Assembly (NCBI GenBank): GCA_011033025.1
Contig: WFMF01000181.1
Location: 248,001-312,000 of the forward strand
DNA length: 64,000 nt
Source of the DNA: Beroe forskalii
Taxonomy: Eukaryota; Ctenophora; Nuda; Beroida; Beroidae
Direction: 5' to 3'
The stretch's first letter is position 1, and the number at the start of each line of letters is the position of its first letter. Shown piece by piece: positions 20,972 through 33,300 of this stretch. The notes under the pieces were generated by a model that saw only the letters and a list, made by a program, of their open reading frames with translations, did not search any database and was not told where the DNA came from. The position numbers and the translations under genes were made by a program.

Positions 20972-22981
20972 ATGATGCAGATGTTGGCTGTATTAGCTTG
21001 GGCACTGGTGGTTTCAGTGTCGAACTGTGCCTCAGTGAAAGTTGAAGCAAAGAAAACTTATTACCCAGAGAGCTATAAAGGACCTGTAATTGGAATTTTA
21101 ACTCAGAAAACATACAAAGAATACAGAGAATTTGGGAACTCCTATATTGCAGCATCATATGTAAAATTCATTGAAATGGCAGGTACATTGAACTAACTGT
21201 TACATATACTGCAATATATGTAGTCCATTGGACAGTGGACACACGTAGTAAGTGCATCTAAATCTATCTGGGTAATGGGTATAATTAGTATTAATTACAA
21301 CTACTTTGGAATTATATATCTCTATTTCAGGGGCTCAAGTTGTTCCAATTTTTGATTCATCAGATGCTGACACCCTAAATAGAACACTCCATTCGGTAAA
21401 TGGTGTGCTATTTCCAGGTGGAGCCCAGGTAATGGCTTTATTATGTATCAACTGAAAGATTCAACCAATTGTAACAATTGAAAGCAGTACAAGTCTTTAG
21501 ATACAAGTCTTGCAAATTAAATATAGTACCTATATGGAAAGCTTTCAATTATGAGATTGATTGTTGAACTTGATTGCTTATAGTTATAGCATTGACCTCG
21601 GGGATCCTATAGCAAAATACTTGCATAATGAATAATTGTATACTAAATATTTGTATATACTAATAATTGAAATGTATGCCAAGACATATAATCATACTGA
21701 GCCTAAAAACATACTGAACCTGCAGCACTGAACCTGCAGCACTGATACAATATTTTTAACAATTGAATTTATGTCAAATATTGAATACAATAAATTAATT
21801 GATATTGATGCATGGCAACATTTTCAGATCATACCAGGATCTCAATACTTCAAAGCTGTTAAATTTATATATGAATGGACATTAGACACTAATGGAAACG
21901 GAACATTTTTTCCACTTTGGGGGACTTGCCTAGGTGATAAAGTTCTATTAATAGTTAATATTATGATCCTTAAAATTAGAATTTATTTCAATTTGATTCT
22001 TCCAAACAATAGTATGCTTTAATGTTATAAACACAACAGGTACCTGAATTATTGAACATGCAAAGCAATATTTTCAAATAATGGCACTATCAACAGGATT
22101 TGAAGCCATTCTTTATGCAGCAGCAGGAGACAACTTACTCAGGAGTGATGTCATGTTTGAATGTGATGCACATATGGCTAGTAATCTATCTGTAACAGAT
22201 GTAAGTTATATATAATTAGCAAATTACTGATTGAACTTCAACAAAGCAAAATTATGATCATATTAATAAGTTGGACCATGACAGCTTGGACAATTTAAGA
22301 AGCACTAAAACATATTCGTATAGATGTTATAAAGAAAATTTAATTCTTTATTTTCAATTTTATCCATCTTTCATGATATTTAAAAATGAAGGTTTCTGAT
22401 TTCTTTTATTTGGTATGATGATTGCTGTGATTGACTTATTTGCCTTTTATCAGGGTGCCCAGGATTCTCGATTGTTGAAGAACATAGATAGTAAGTTATA
22501 TCAGGCAATACAAGTGGAGAAGCTTACATATAATTCACACAACTTTTGTGTAAACAAATCGCACTTTGAGGATAGCAAAGGTTTGCTGCACAATAAATTC
22601 AACCTGCTTGCAGTTGCATGGGACAGTAATAGCAAGGAATATGCAGCGCTGGTTGAACACCAAAAGTATCCTATCTATGCTTCACAATTTCATCCAGAGA
22701 AAAATGCTTTCGAGTGGTCAATATATCTTGACATACCACACACACAAAACGCAATATATTTGACTCAATACATTGCAAATTTCTTTGTGGGAGAGGTCAA
22801 GAAAAACAACAACCAATACCTGAATTCAGTAGTGTTTTACAAAGATAATATCAACAACTACTCTCCAGTTTATACTATGATAAAATACAATACTTCAATT
22901 GAATCATGTTACTTTTTTAATACATTCCGGTCAGATTCAAATGATGATACTGACAAGTATTTTGTGGATATAAGATTTTAA
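20972..22981 (+). CDS. GGH: Gamma-glutamyl hydrolase, copy 2 (5 exons)
   Basis: Exons 20972-21182, 21331-21428, 21828-21933, 22097-22200 and 22454-22981 have the same lengths and phases as in copy 1 and give 348 residues. Signal peptide, FPGGAQ, nucleophile cysteine 137 (WGTCLG) and histidine 253 (FHPEK) are intact. Relative to copy 1 the changes are F for Y at 130, Y for S at 318 and T for A at 330, all outside the catalytic motifs. Introns are compact because this copy lacks the 1.7-kb insertion in intron 2. Both genes lie on the plus strand about 16 kb apart, so folate polyglutamate hydrolase dosage is doubled if both are expressed. Confidence 0.9.
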
Positions 22982-23308
22982 ATCAACTGTGAATTCATCC
23001 ACATGCCATAGAGATTCTGAAGACATACTCTTGAAGTCAGATATTTGTGACCATGTGAAGTAAAATACTACTGTATAAAAAATTGTCATTCTGAACCTTG
23101 TGTTTTAAGTCAAACAGTATAGTTTTATGCATGGGATGGAGTTTCAGACCAATTTTGTGTCTGAATTGCCTCATCTGGTACCATCAGATTGTGGGTGCCA
23201 ATGTGTAACAGCTGACGACGATAATCACATGATCTTCGAAAGCTCCTGATTTAAAGTTTATCGTATCATTTAACGTTCTAAACTTGCTCTCTAAGATGAA
23301 TACCCACC
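22982..23308. other. 3' flank of GGH copy 2
   Basis: Matches the flank of copy 1 up to about 23212, then about 85 bases with no counterpart, then the target site TACCCACC at 23301-23308. No gene. Confidence 0.45.
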
Positions 23309-23359
23309 TACGGTGTTCTAAAAGGGCCAAATTGAAAATAGTCATATGATATATATTCT

Positions 23360-24505
23360 CTTTGGGATACAAATACAGTCATCTTTGTACAGTCAAGCCA
23401 CAAAACTTTCCAACAGCTCTTTCCTTAGTCTTTGACAGGATCCAAGTGAGATACCTTTATCAGAGATCTAGGCAGATCCAAACAAATGATAATGAGACAC
23501 CAAAAATGATATGGTGTAATGAAAGCTAACACTGTGGCACACGGACTTGCGACCATGTTGTGGGGTTGAATGCATTTGACGGGCGCCCAACGCTCCCCAA
23601 CCACTAGATGGTGCGTTAGTCTCATAAGCTTCAAGTTCATTCAGGAATTTAAGTTCATCATTAGTCTTTGTCCAGTGTAGGGAATTCAAAGTGCCAACTG
23701 GTCAAACTAGATCAAAAGATCAAGTCAACTGTCACATAAAGTGTTATGAGCACATTTGAAGGCGACTCCGTAGAGACGAAACAACCAGTGAAACAATGTC
23801 TCCATTCTGGGCGACTGTTTCCTTGCAAGCAAGGTATAAACAATTATCTTTGGGATACAAATACAGTCATCTTTGTACAGTCAAGCCACAAAACTTTCCA
23901 ACAGCTCTTTCCTTAGTCTTTGACAGGATCCAAGTGAGATACCTTTATCAGAGATCTAGGCAGATCCAAACAAATGATAATGAGACACCAAAAATGATAT
24001 GGTGTAATGAAAGCTAACACTGTGGCACACGGACTTGCGACCGTGTTGTGGGGTTGAATGCATTTGACGGGCGCCTAACGCTCCCCAACCACTAGATGGT
24101 GCGTTAGTCTCATAAGCTTCAAGTTCATTCAGGAATTTAAGTTCATCATTAGTCTTTGTCCAGTGTAGGGAATTCAAAGCTCCATCTGGTCAAACTAGAT
24201 CAAAGATCAAGTCAACTGTCACATAAAGTGTTATGAGCACATTTGAAGGCGACTCCGTAGAGACGAAACAACCAGTGAAACAATGTCTCCATTCTGGGCG
24301 ACTGTTTCCTTGCAAGCAAGGTATAAACAATTATCTTTGGGATACAAATACAGTCATCTTTGTACAGTCAAGCCACAAAACTTTCCAACAGCTCTTTCCT
24401 TAGTCTTTGACAGGATCCAAGTGAGATACCTTTATCAGAGATCTAGGCAGATCCAAACAAATGATAATGAGACACCAAAAATGATATGGTGTAATGAAAG
24501 CTAAC
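23360..24505. repeat. Tandem repeat, 487/488-bp unit
   Basis: CTTTGGGATACAAATACAG starts at 23360, 23848 and 24335; the third unit stops after about 170 bases. Units are almost identical. Each holds the same pair of small ORFs (73 codons each), which I regard as repeat-borne and not as genes. Confidence 0.9.
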
Positions 24506-24507
24506 AT

Positions 24508-25140
24508 ATGATATATTCGCATATTTGATACTTATTCGATACCTATTTTTCAATTGGCCCTTTTGGAACAGTGCAAGTGTTCCAAAAGGGCCAAATTGGC
24601 CCCTATAGAACAGCCCGTGTTCCAAAAGGGCCAAAGTGGCCCTTTTGGAATAGCTTCGTGTTCCATGAGGGCCATATGTACTCAAACAGACCAAAATGCT
24701 ACTTTTTTCATTTGTTTTTGTTCCTCAAGGATTCTGGCTTTCGAATGTTTACCAAGCACCTAGACAGGCTTTTAGGAAATGGAATGTTAATGCAATGTGA
24801 CAATTTGGCAATTTACCATAATTTCATTCCATGAGAGCAAAGTGTACCAAAAACAACTTTTACACGAACAATGATGCTTTCAAAGCTTGTTGACACGTTC
24901 AACAAAATTGTACATAGTTTTAAATTCTTTCAATCTCAAGAACACCTGAAAACTCAGCATTTTGACCGTTTTTGTGCATTTGGCCCTTTTAGAACACAAA
25001 GCTATTCCAAAAGGGCCACTTTGGCCCTTTTAACACTTTCTTCTATAGGGGCCCTTTTGGCCTTTTGGAAATTGTCTGTTCAAAAGGGCCAATTGAAAAA
25101 TAGGTATCAAATAGGTGTCAGTATGCGAATATACCATATG
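24508..25140. repeat. Inner foldback with GGCCCTTTTGGAAC palindromic words
   Basis: Arms 24508-24572 and 25077-25140 are reverse complements (CATATGATATATTCGCATA outward). TTGGCCCTTTTGGAACA and its complement recur at least eight times near 24557-24680 and 24980-25170 in alternating orientation. Confidence 0.8.
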
Positions 25141-25429
25141 ACTATTTTCAATTTGGCCCTTTTAGAACACCGTACCCACCCTGGGTAAGAATAATATATG
25201 TTCAATCATGGTGTAATGGCTACGAAAAATAATTACTTGTTTTATTATTTGTTTTATGGACATTTTTTATGAACATGTTACTTGCTTTATCTAAAGGAAC
25301 TTTATTGTACCTTGCTTCTCCTGACCTCGGGAGATACAGGTTCTACAAATGTGGATGTGTCTTCAAAACTAAAAGTTTCAGTGAGAAGTAATAAACGGGC
25401 AACGTCAAGAATGCCATGCAGTGGGCTTA

Positions 25430-26260
25430 TTTAAACCCGTATACTAAACACGTATACTTCTGTTCGCATCGCCACAAGGAGCGCTTCCTGTAGGGAATCG
25501 CGTAGCCGCGGCACGTTCGACGGGCGATGTCCGTCCCTTTCTTCTGACTTGTTGTTGGACGCAAAGTGACGTCCAAATGTGGAACGTTGCGCCGCGCGCG
25601 CGAGGGTAGGGTAACATCCTACGAGCATAGGTGTTTGTACGCGCCGCCGCGTTTCCCCTCGCCTGAGGGTCATGTGCACGTACGCGGCCCGGCACGCACG
25701 CCGCGAACGCCGAATCGAACAGGGTATAATTGTCAGGCGTTGCCTGACCCCATGCCGCGCCAGTGCGCCACGACTGATTCGCGCAGTCTGACGAGTACGT
25801 CAGACAAGGGTATACGGTAGGTCTCCATATAAACTAGGAGCCTTCATTATCTATATGACAATGACGTCACTCAATCAAATATAGTTATAACTGGTATTTT
25901 TTCTAGCGCACCATATGCTTTAAGTACTAGGGTTAGGGTCAGGATGAGGGTCAAGATTTGCTAGGGTTAGGTTACGATTAAGGTTAGGGGTTTTGCTTAG
26001 GTGATGGTTACTGGTTAGGTTTAGAATACAGAAAATTGACGTTTAGAGATCTGTGATGTCACCAGAGCTAGCCGTTTATATGGGGAGAGATACCGGTATA
26101 CGTTTAGCAAACCCTCTCATTCCAAAGCGCTGGATGCGCTTAATTATAATTTTCCGAGTGCAACGTCTGACGTCATTGTCATAAATAACGAAGGCTCCCG
26201 TTTACATGGGGAGATCGAACCAAATTTAATTGAATTGCATCGCCAGAGTGCCCAGACGAC
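25430..26260. mobile_element. GC-rich foldback element with TTAGGG-like core, copy B
   Basis: Contains CGCGCGCG runs, GGGTAGGGTAACATCCTACGA, arms with CCATATAAAC-GGAGCCTTCATTATCTATATGACAATGACGTCA in both orientations (near 25830 and 26165), and between them a degenerate GGGTTAGGG run (25927-26030). Related copies at 28560-29400 and 56570-57720. No protein. Confidence 0.7.
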
Positions 26261-27159
26261 AAGACGTTGCCTATGGCCTCCTTCGAGCGCCAGTCAACTT
26301 CTGGTTTATTTGGTAAATATAAAATATTGTTAGATTTAATCAACCAATTGCATTCATGCGACATAAATGATAAGCACTATTGTTTAAATGTACCAAAAAA
26401 CATTGATTTCTTTGTTTATTCACAATTGAAATTCTGGTAAAATTGTTAAAATTTTTCTCCATAATGATAAAGTTTATACTGCAGCAGCTATTTACAATTA
26501 AAACTTGTCGCTAATATATGCATATTTCTGATTCTCAAACTTAAACTCGTGTACGGCCTGTTCTTCTTGCGATCAAATTCAATAATGATTCTCAATGACT
26601 CGATGCAATTGTCTGACGTTGACAGACCCTCTCGAGAATTCGAATCAGCGCCGCGGGTCATACATCGTTCACGTTGATCGTACGACAACGATGCAACAGT
26701 ACCGATAACTGTGTGCCATGGCCAAGTCCAATGTCTGGTATCTGGATTGGTAAGTCAGTTGTGGACACCTTTTTACACCACATTTTGCCGGAAGCGTGCT
26801 CCTGCTGAATGCTAAAGGCGAAGGGGTCATACAACGTCTGACAAGGTACGATCACAAACTTTTACTATGACATCGGACATGAACATAGTAACATTCTGAA
26901 TTGGACCGTTCAATACAACCAAAGTGAGCTCCGCGACAATATCTCATTCACTGGTGCCATGGCGCAATTCATTCCGGAATACCATGTTATTGTTTCTCAA
27001 CACCACATGTACCAATCTCTCAGTCTCATATAATTTTCCTATGATGCCAGGTCCTCAACACCACCATCGCCCCTCTCTCTCTCTCTCTCTCTTTCTCCAC
27101 TTTTCCCATTTACCCTCTCTGACCCCTCTTCCATTACCCCTCTGAGACCCCTCTTCCGA

Positions 27160-27872
27160 CTATCTGTCCAGATTCTCGTACTGTTCCAGCTCATCCCGGA
27201 TATTCTCCAGGAAGTGGTTAATCTCGGCGACCCTGTGTCGGTTCCTCTGCACCTCCCCCTCCTGAATCCGGGCGTTGTAGCTCTCCTTAGTGTTAGCTAC
27301 CCTCGTGATTATCTCGTCCTCCTGGGATGGTGTCACGTGATTCTAAGAAGAGTGGCTGTTACAGTGAGCAGAGGAACTCATTCACTACTTTGATAATCGC
27401 TATAAGTAGTAGCACAATATTCACAACAACAATAATTGGAAAAATTGTATATTTATAGGTATTATTTTAGTATTTTACAAGCCTCCATTCTTTTACATAG
27501 AATAAAGAAAACAGTTCCTGCATCTTCGGAGTAAAAATCATAGACTTTAGACAGACAATAGTGGATGAAATGCTTGTTGTTGTCAACTTGGTTTATTGCA
27601 GGTCATGGGATGTTCACAGCATTCGTTATCGTATCTTTGTCAACAAATAACTGGATGGATAGATTTAATTTATTTGTTTGTGCTCATGTTTTTATAAGAT
27701 TTAAGTCCACTGAGAATAAAGAATCTTCATTCAGCCTGAACATTGAAATAAGACAAACAAACCAGTCGCAAATCCTCGGGGAGTTCCTCTTCAAGTTCGT
27801 TCTTCGACTTTCTCCATGATAAAGAAGAGGTTTCTGTGAGCTTATCGTGGGTGCATCAGCTCTAACTCTGCA
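27160..27872 (-). pseudogene. DRC3: DRC3 3'-end fragment B (decayed exons 9-11)
   Basis: Minus-strand blocks 27763-27872 (exon 9), about 27560-27665 (exon 10) and 27160-27321 (exon 11, 162 bp) match DRC3. Exon 11 is intact and identical to fragment A at all five sites where A differs from the complete gene. Exon 9 has several short indels (length 110 instead of 114), and exon 10 has a 2-bp loss after codons for TNAVN plus further damage, so the frame is broken. The fragment ends at the tandem-duplication junction near 27893. Confidence 0.8.
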
Positions 27873-27892
27873 CTGAAAAGATGGCATGTAAG

Positions 27893-28559
27893 AAAAACCC
27901 TAAAAGGTTTTTAGAAATGGAATGTTAATGCAATGTGACACTTAAGTAATTTACCATAATTTCATTCCATGAGAGCAAAGCAAATAAAACAACTTTTACA
28001 CGAACAATGATGTTAAAGCTTGTTGACACGTTCAACAAAATTGTACATATTTTAAATTTTTCATCTCAAGAACAATTCTGAAAACTCAGCATTTTTGACT
28101 GCTTTTTTGGGTGCATTTGGTCTTTTTGAACATTAAAGATTCCAAAGGGCCACTTTGGCCTCTTTGGAACATTTGGCTGAGTCTTATAGGGCCACTGGCT
28201 CTTTTGGAATATCTTGCATTGTTCCAAAGGGCCAATTGAAAATAGGTATCAAATAGGTGTCAGTATGCCAATATACCATATGACTATTTTCAATTTGCCT
28301 TTAGAACACCGTACTCCAATTCTGGTAAGAATAATATATGTTCAATCATGGTGTAATACATGAAAAATAATTATTGTTTTATTATTTGTTTTATGGACAT
28401 TTTTAAGAACATGTTACTGCTTTATCTAAAGGAACTTTATTGTACCTTGCTTCTCCTGACCTCGGGAGATACAGGTTCTACAAATGTGGATGTGTCTTCA
28501 AAACTAAAAGTTTCCAGTGAGAAGTAATAAACGGGCAACGTCCGTCGAATGCCATGCAG
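27893..28559. mobile_element. Truncated right half of the 23309-25172 transposon
   Basis: Matches 24768-25172 and then the flank, with many one- or two-base losses in homopolymers. It arises from the tandem duplication, not from a new insertion. Confidence 0.75.
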
Positions 28560-29400
28560 TACGGGCTTATTTAAACCCGTATACTAAACACGTATACTTC
28601 TGTTCGCATCGCCACAAGGAGCGCTTCCTGTAGGGAATCGCGTAGCCGCGGCACGTTCGACGGGCGATGTCCGTCCCTTTCTTCTGACTTGTTGTTGGAC
28701 GCAAAGTGACGTCCAAATGTGGAACGTTGCGCCGCGCGCGCGAGGGTAGGGTAACATCCTACGAGCATAGGTGTTTGTACGCGCCGCCGCGCGCTTCCCT
28801 CGCCTGAGGGTGCATGTGCACGCGCACGCGGCCCGGCACGTGCACGCCGCGAACGCCGAATCGAACAGGGGTATAATTGTCAGGCGTTGCCTGACCCCCG
28901 GCGCGCGCCAGTGCGCCACGACTGATCTCGCGCAGTCTGACGAGTACGTCAGACAAGGGTATACGGGTAGGTCTCCCATATAAACGGGAGCCTTCATTAT
29001 CTATATGACAATGACGTCACTCAGAAAAATATAGTTATAACTATATTTTTCTAGCGCACCTAGCGCTTTAAGTACTAGGGTTAGGGTCAGGATGAGGGTC
29101 AAGATTTGCTAGGGTTAGGGTTACGATTAAGGTTAGGGTTTTGCTTAGGGTGATGGTTACTGGTTAGGTTTAGAATACAGAAAAATTGACGTTTAGAGAT
29201 CTGTGACGTCACTCAGAGCCGGGCCGTTTATATGGGAGAGATACCGGTATACGTGTTTAGCAAATCCTCTAATCTCCACAGCGCTGGATGCGCTTAATTA
29301 TAATTTTCCGAGTGCAACGTCTGACGTCATTGTCATAAATAACGAAGGCTCCCGTTTACATGGGAGATCGAACCAAAATTTAATTGGAATTGCATCGCCA
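28560..29400. mobile_element. GC-rich foldback element with TTAGGG-like core, copy C
   Basis: Arms near 28970-29018 and 29317-29369 are reverse complements (TCTCCCATATAAACGGGAGC / GCTCCCGTTTACATGGGAGA). An inner pair includes the TATATGGGAGA at 29231. The centre (29077-29170) has degenerate GGGTTAGGG words. Several ORFs cross it but composition is repeat-like. Confidence 0.7.
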
Positions 29401-30330
29401 GAGTGCCAGACGACAAGACGTTGCCTATGGCCTCCTTCGAGCGCCAGTCAACTTCTGGTTTATTTGGTAAATATAAAATATTGTTAGATTTAATCAACCA
29501 ATTGCATTCATGCGACATAAATGATAAGCACTATTGTTTAAATGTACCTAAAAACATTGATTTCTTTGTTTATTCACAATTGAAATTCTTGGTAAAATTG
29601 TTAAAATTTTTCTCCATAATGATAAAGTTTATACTGCAGCAGCTATTTACAATTAAAACTTGTCGCTAATATATGCATATTTCTGATTCTCAAACTTAAA
29701 CTCGTACTATCACAACGTACGGCCTGTTCTCTTTGCGATCGAATTCAATAATGATTCTCAATGACTCGATGCAATTGTCTGACGTTGACAGACCCTCTCG
29801 AGAATTCGAATCAGCGCCGCGGGTCATACATCGTTCACGTTGATCGTACGACAACGATGCAACAGTACCGATAACTGTGTGCCATGGCCAAGTCCAATGT
29901 CTGGTCTCTCGATTAGTAAGTCAGTTGTGGACACTTTTTATACCACATTTTGCCGGAAGCGTGCTCCTGCTGAAGACGAAGGTCGAAGTGGTCAGACAAC
30001 GTCTGACAAGGTACGATCACAAACTTTTACTATGACATCAGACATGAGACATCAGACAAGAACATTCTGAAACGGACCGTTCAATACAACCAAAGTGAGG
30101 CTCGACAATATCTCATTCACTGGTGCCATGGCGCTATTCATTCCGGAATACCATGTTATTGTTTTCTCAACACCATACGTACCACTCTCTCAGTTTCATA
30201 TAATTTTCCTATGATGGCAGGTCCTCACAACACCATCGCCCACCTCTCTCTCTCTCTCTCTCTTTCTCCACTTTTCCCATTTACCCTCTCTGACCCCTCT
30301 TCCATTACCCCTCTGAGACCCCTCTTCCGA

Positions 30331-33300
30331 CTATCTGTCCAGATTCTCGTACTGCTCCAGCTCATCCCGGATATTCTCCAGGAAGTGGTTGATCTCGGCG
30401 ACCCTGTGTCGGTTCCTCTGCACCTCCCCCTCCTGGATCCGGGCGTTGTAGCTCTCCTTTGTGTTGGCTACCCTCGTGATTATCTCGTCCTCCTGGGATG
30501 GTGTCACGTGATTCTAAGAAGAGTGGCTGTTACAGTGAGCAGAGGAACTCATTCACTACTTTGATAATCGCTATAAGTAGTAGCACAATATTCACAACAA
30601 CAATAATTGGAAAAATTGTATATTTATAGGTATTATTTTAGTATTTTACAAGCCTCCATTCTTTTACATAGAATAAAAGAAAACAGTTCCTGCATCTTCG
30701 GAGTAAAATCATAGACTTTAGACAGACAATAGTGGATGAAATGTACCTTGTTGTCAATCCTCTGGTTGTGCAGGTCATGGGATGTGTTCACAGCATTCGT
30801 TATCGTATCTTTGTCTACAAACAACTGGATGGATAGATTTAATTTATTTGCTTGTGCTCATGTTTTTTATAAGATTTAAGTCCACTGAGAATAAAGAATC
30901 TTCATTCAGCCTGAACATTGAAATAAGACAAACAAACCAGTCGCAAATCCTCTGGGAGTTCCTCTTCAAGTTCGTTCTTCACGACTTTCTCCATGATAAG
31001 AAGAGCGGTTTCTGTGAGCTTATCGTGGTGCATCAGCTCTAACTCTCTGCACTGAAAAGATGGCATGTCTGGTGATAATGCTGATGAAGAAGATGAATGA
31101 CAGTAGAAATAGTTGACAGTCACGGGACACGTGAAGAGAAGACGTGGTGAAATAGATAAATGAGGTTATCCTGATTCCTGTCATACAAGAGCCCGAGGGT
31201 TGGTTAAAATCGGGTTGTAGTCGATTCATGGTCCGCTTTTTCGGGTTATAATTATGGTTGCGTTTTTAATCCTTTGGGGTTAAAAGCGAGTTTTGCAGTC
31301 TAATAATTGGCAGGAAATTCCGGGCTCTTGTTTTTCAGGATACCTGATTTACCAGTAGATCAATTGGTTAAGGCTCAATCAGTCAATTAATGATGAAAAC
31401 CTGAGTAAAATAGTTCTGGACTGTTTCTGTGAAAGTGCCAGACATGTCACTTATCGTACGTTCAAAGTCTTTGTTTACTTCCTGCAAATGAATTGCACTG
31501 AAATGAGCATGTTGAATTCGGAATTGAATATTGGATGACTCCTCATACCGATCATCATCATTGATCATTCATTTGATTTATTTGTTATTTAATTCCGGAT
31601 TTGTTATTTAATTCCGGATTCTTCATACAGATCATCATTGATCATTCATTTGATAACATAATCCGGAAACAAGAAAGTCGCAACACAAAGTATCTTGTTT
31701 TATGTAGGCACAATGCATCTGTACCTCAAGCTGTTCAGCCAGCTGTAGCTCGTAGCCCATCAACGTGTCCCAGACAGTATTCAGCTCCTCCTGAAGCTCA
31801 GATATCTTCTGATCTATCACCCGGGCATCGCTGATCTGACTCATTTCTGTGAGAACCTGTGGAGGCGCAATGTTCTTATTATAAGATCTGTTGTTTGGCA
31901 TTTACATAGGGGTAATGTTCAAATTATGACTTCTCTTGTTTGGAATTTACATAGGCGCAATGTTAAATTATAAGTTCTCTTGTTTTGAATTTACATAGGG
32001 GTATGTCAATGCAATGTGTATTGGGAAATGGTGATATAATATTTCACCTTCTTCTTGTAAGCGAGGAAATCGTTGATAAGATTGACACCCTGTGCCTTGT
32101 CGGCGTCTTTTGCTTTGTTGACAGCAGAGTTGAACAGACTCTTCTCCAAGTCCCTACTTTCGGATTCCTTCAACGCGAAAGCAATGAGTTCATCGCAGAT
32201 CTTGCAGAATTTAGACTTGTACAAGTCGAATGATTCCACCATTTGGGGCAGCTGGTTCAGCTTTGGACCGTCAGCGTCCTCCAAGAATAAGTCGTCGAAT
32301 AGCTGACCGTTGATAAACCCATCCACAAATGCTTCCTGGAATTATACGTATTTTGTTAAGTATAAAAGTACATAACATACTAAAATTAATCAAGCATGAA
32401 ATATCTGTTATAGTAGTACAATATATTAATTGATCGGATTTGGCTTTTTAAAATCCGAGTAAAAAGCAATAGTTCAATATGATTTGTTAACATGTAAAGA
32501 ACCAAACTGACCCGAAGTTGTTTTTCTTGAACCAGTCTCGCCTTTTCTTGCTCTGTTTTCTTTTGCTCATCACGCTCGTTGTGCTCGATGACATCAATAG
32601 CATCTTGGAATTGGGCGATCGCTTCTTCTCTCTGAAAAAACATTATCTACAAAGCAGAACATTACTGTATGGAACATTACTGTGTTACTGCCGTATCTAC
32701 AAACTCTTGAACCAAGAGTTTGTAGATATCTTGACATTGACGTGGAAGGGTTGCTGAATACAGATCCTCAATTCTATGCTAAAGCTCCTGCATAAAATTA
32801 AGCATACAAATCGGACTCTTGTATGCTTTTATGGGGGCTGAAAAGCAAATGACTTACCATCTGGTTACTGACGAGTCGGAAGTCAAGGTACGTAATCGCG
32901 GGGAGGTGCGCCACAACATAGGATTTGTAGCCTCCTTGAGCGAACGGATTCCCGGCAACATTTAAGCACTGCAGCTCCTTGAACTTCCTCAGATACACGA
33001 CCTAGTGTAGCAGTGGAATATTAAACATGCTCTTGTTGATAAGGTCCTAGGTCAACCGTTGCGACCATATTTTATTAAAAGGATCGATTCCCTAACAGAA
33101 CATTCCCGGACAAAACGCCCCCAATCAAAACCTGGCGAAGTGAGTTTTGTCCACTCACCAAACAATCTCCAACTGCCAAAAACTAAAACGACCATCAACA
33201 ATGTATGCTAGGCGCGCGCCGCGCCAAGCGCGGCTATTACTAGTTTTGGCTGCTGAAAAATAGACTTTTCATTTTAATTACGTCGTGTTTCTATGGAAAC

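Larger units (their letters stand above)
23309..25172. mobile_element. Non-autonomous DNA transposon with 8-bp target duplication
   Basis: TACCCACC flanks the element at 23301-23308 and 25173-25180. Outer inverted repeats of about 45 bp start TACGGTGTTCTAAAAGGGCC (left) and end in the reverse complement ending AACACCG (right). Copy 1 of the segmental duplication has the empty site near 10033 (GAATACCAACCCTGGG, one target copy). Inside are 2.3 tandem 488-bp units and a second inverted pair (24508-24572 against 25077-25139). No transposase is coded. An 8-bp duplication fits hAT or P-like transposons; the family is not proven. Confidence 0.75.
24768..31060. repeat. Local tandem duplication (two units of about 3.1 kb)
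   Basis: 24768-27892 matches 27905-31060: right half of the transposon, GC-rich foldback, and DRC3 exons 11-9. The junction near 27893-27905 (GGCATGT then AAGAAAAACCC) fuses DRC3 intron 8 to transposon interior, which fixes the event: one unit from inside the transposon to inside DRC3 intron 8 was doubled. Confidence 0.85.
14824..31163 (+). repeat. Segmental duplication, copy 2 (source copy)
   Basis: Partner of 1347-12922. It is longer because of an insertion at 17367-20737, the element at 23309-25172 and a local tandem duplication of DRC3's 3' end. It runs uninterrupted into complete DRC3. Confidence 0.85.

Noticed and set aside
23468-24177. Repeated 73-codon ORFs of the 488-bp units
   Set aside because: Identical because the units are recent tandem copies; no start context, domain or codon signature.
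25927-26030. Chromosome end or telomere
   Set aside because: Words are degenerate, short, inside a repeated element, and genes lie on both sides.
28584-28997. 137-codon minus ORF in the GC-rich element
   Set aside because: It runs through CGCGCG-rich inverted repeats, is present in part in each element copy with different breaks, and has no family resemblance; GC-rich DNA lacks stop codons by chance.
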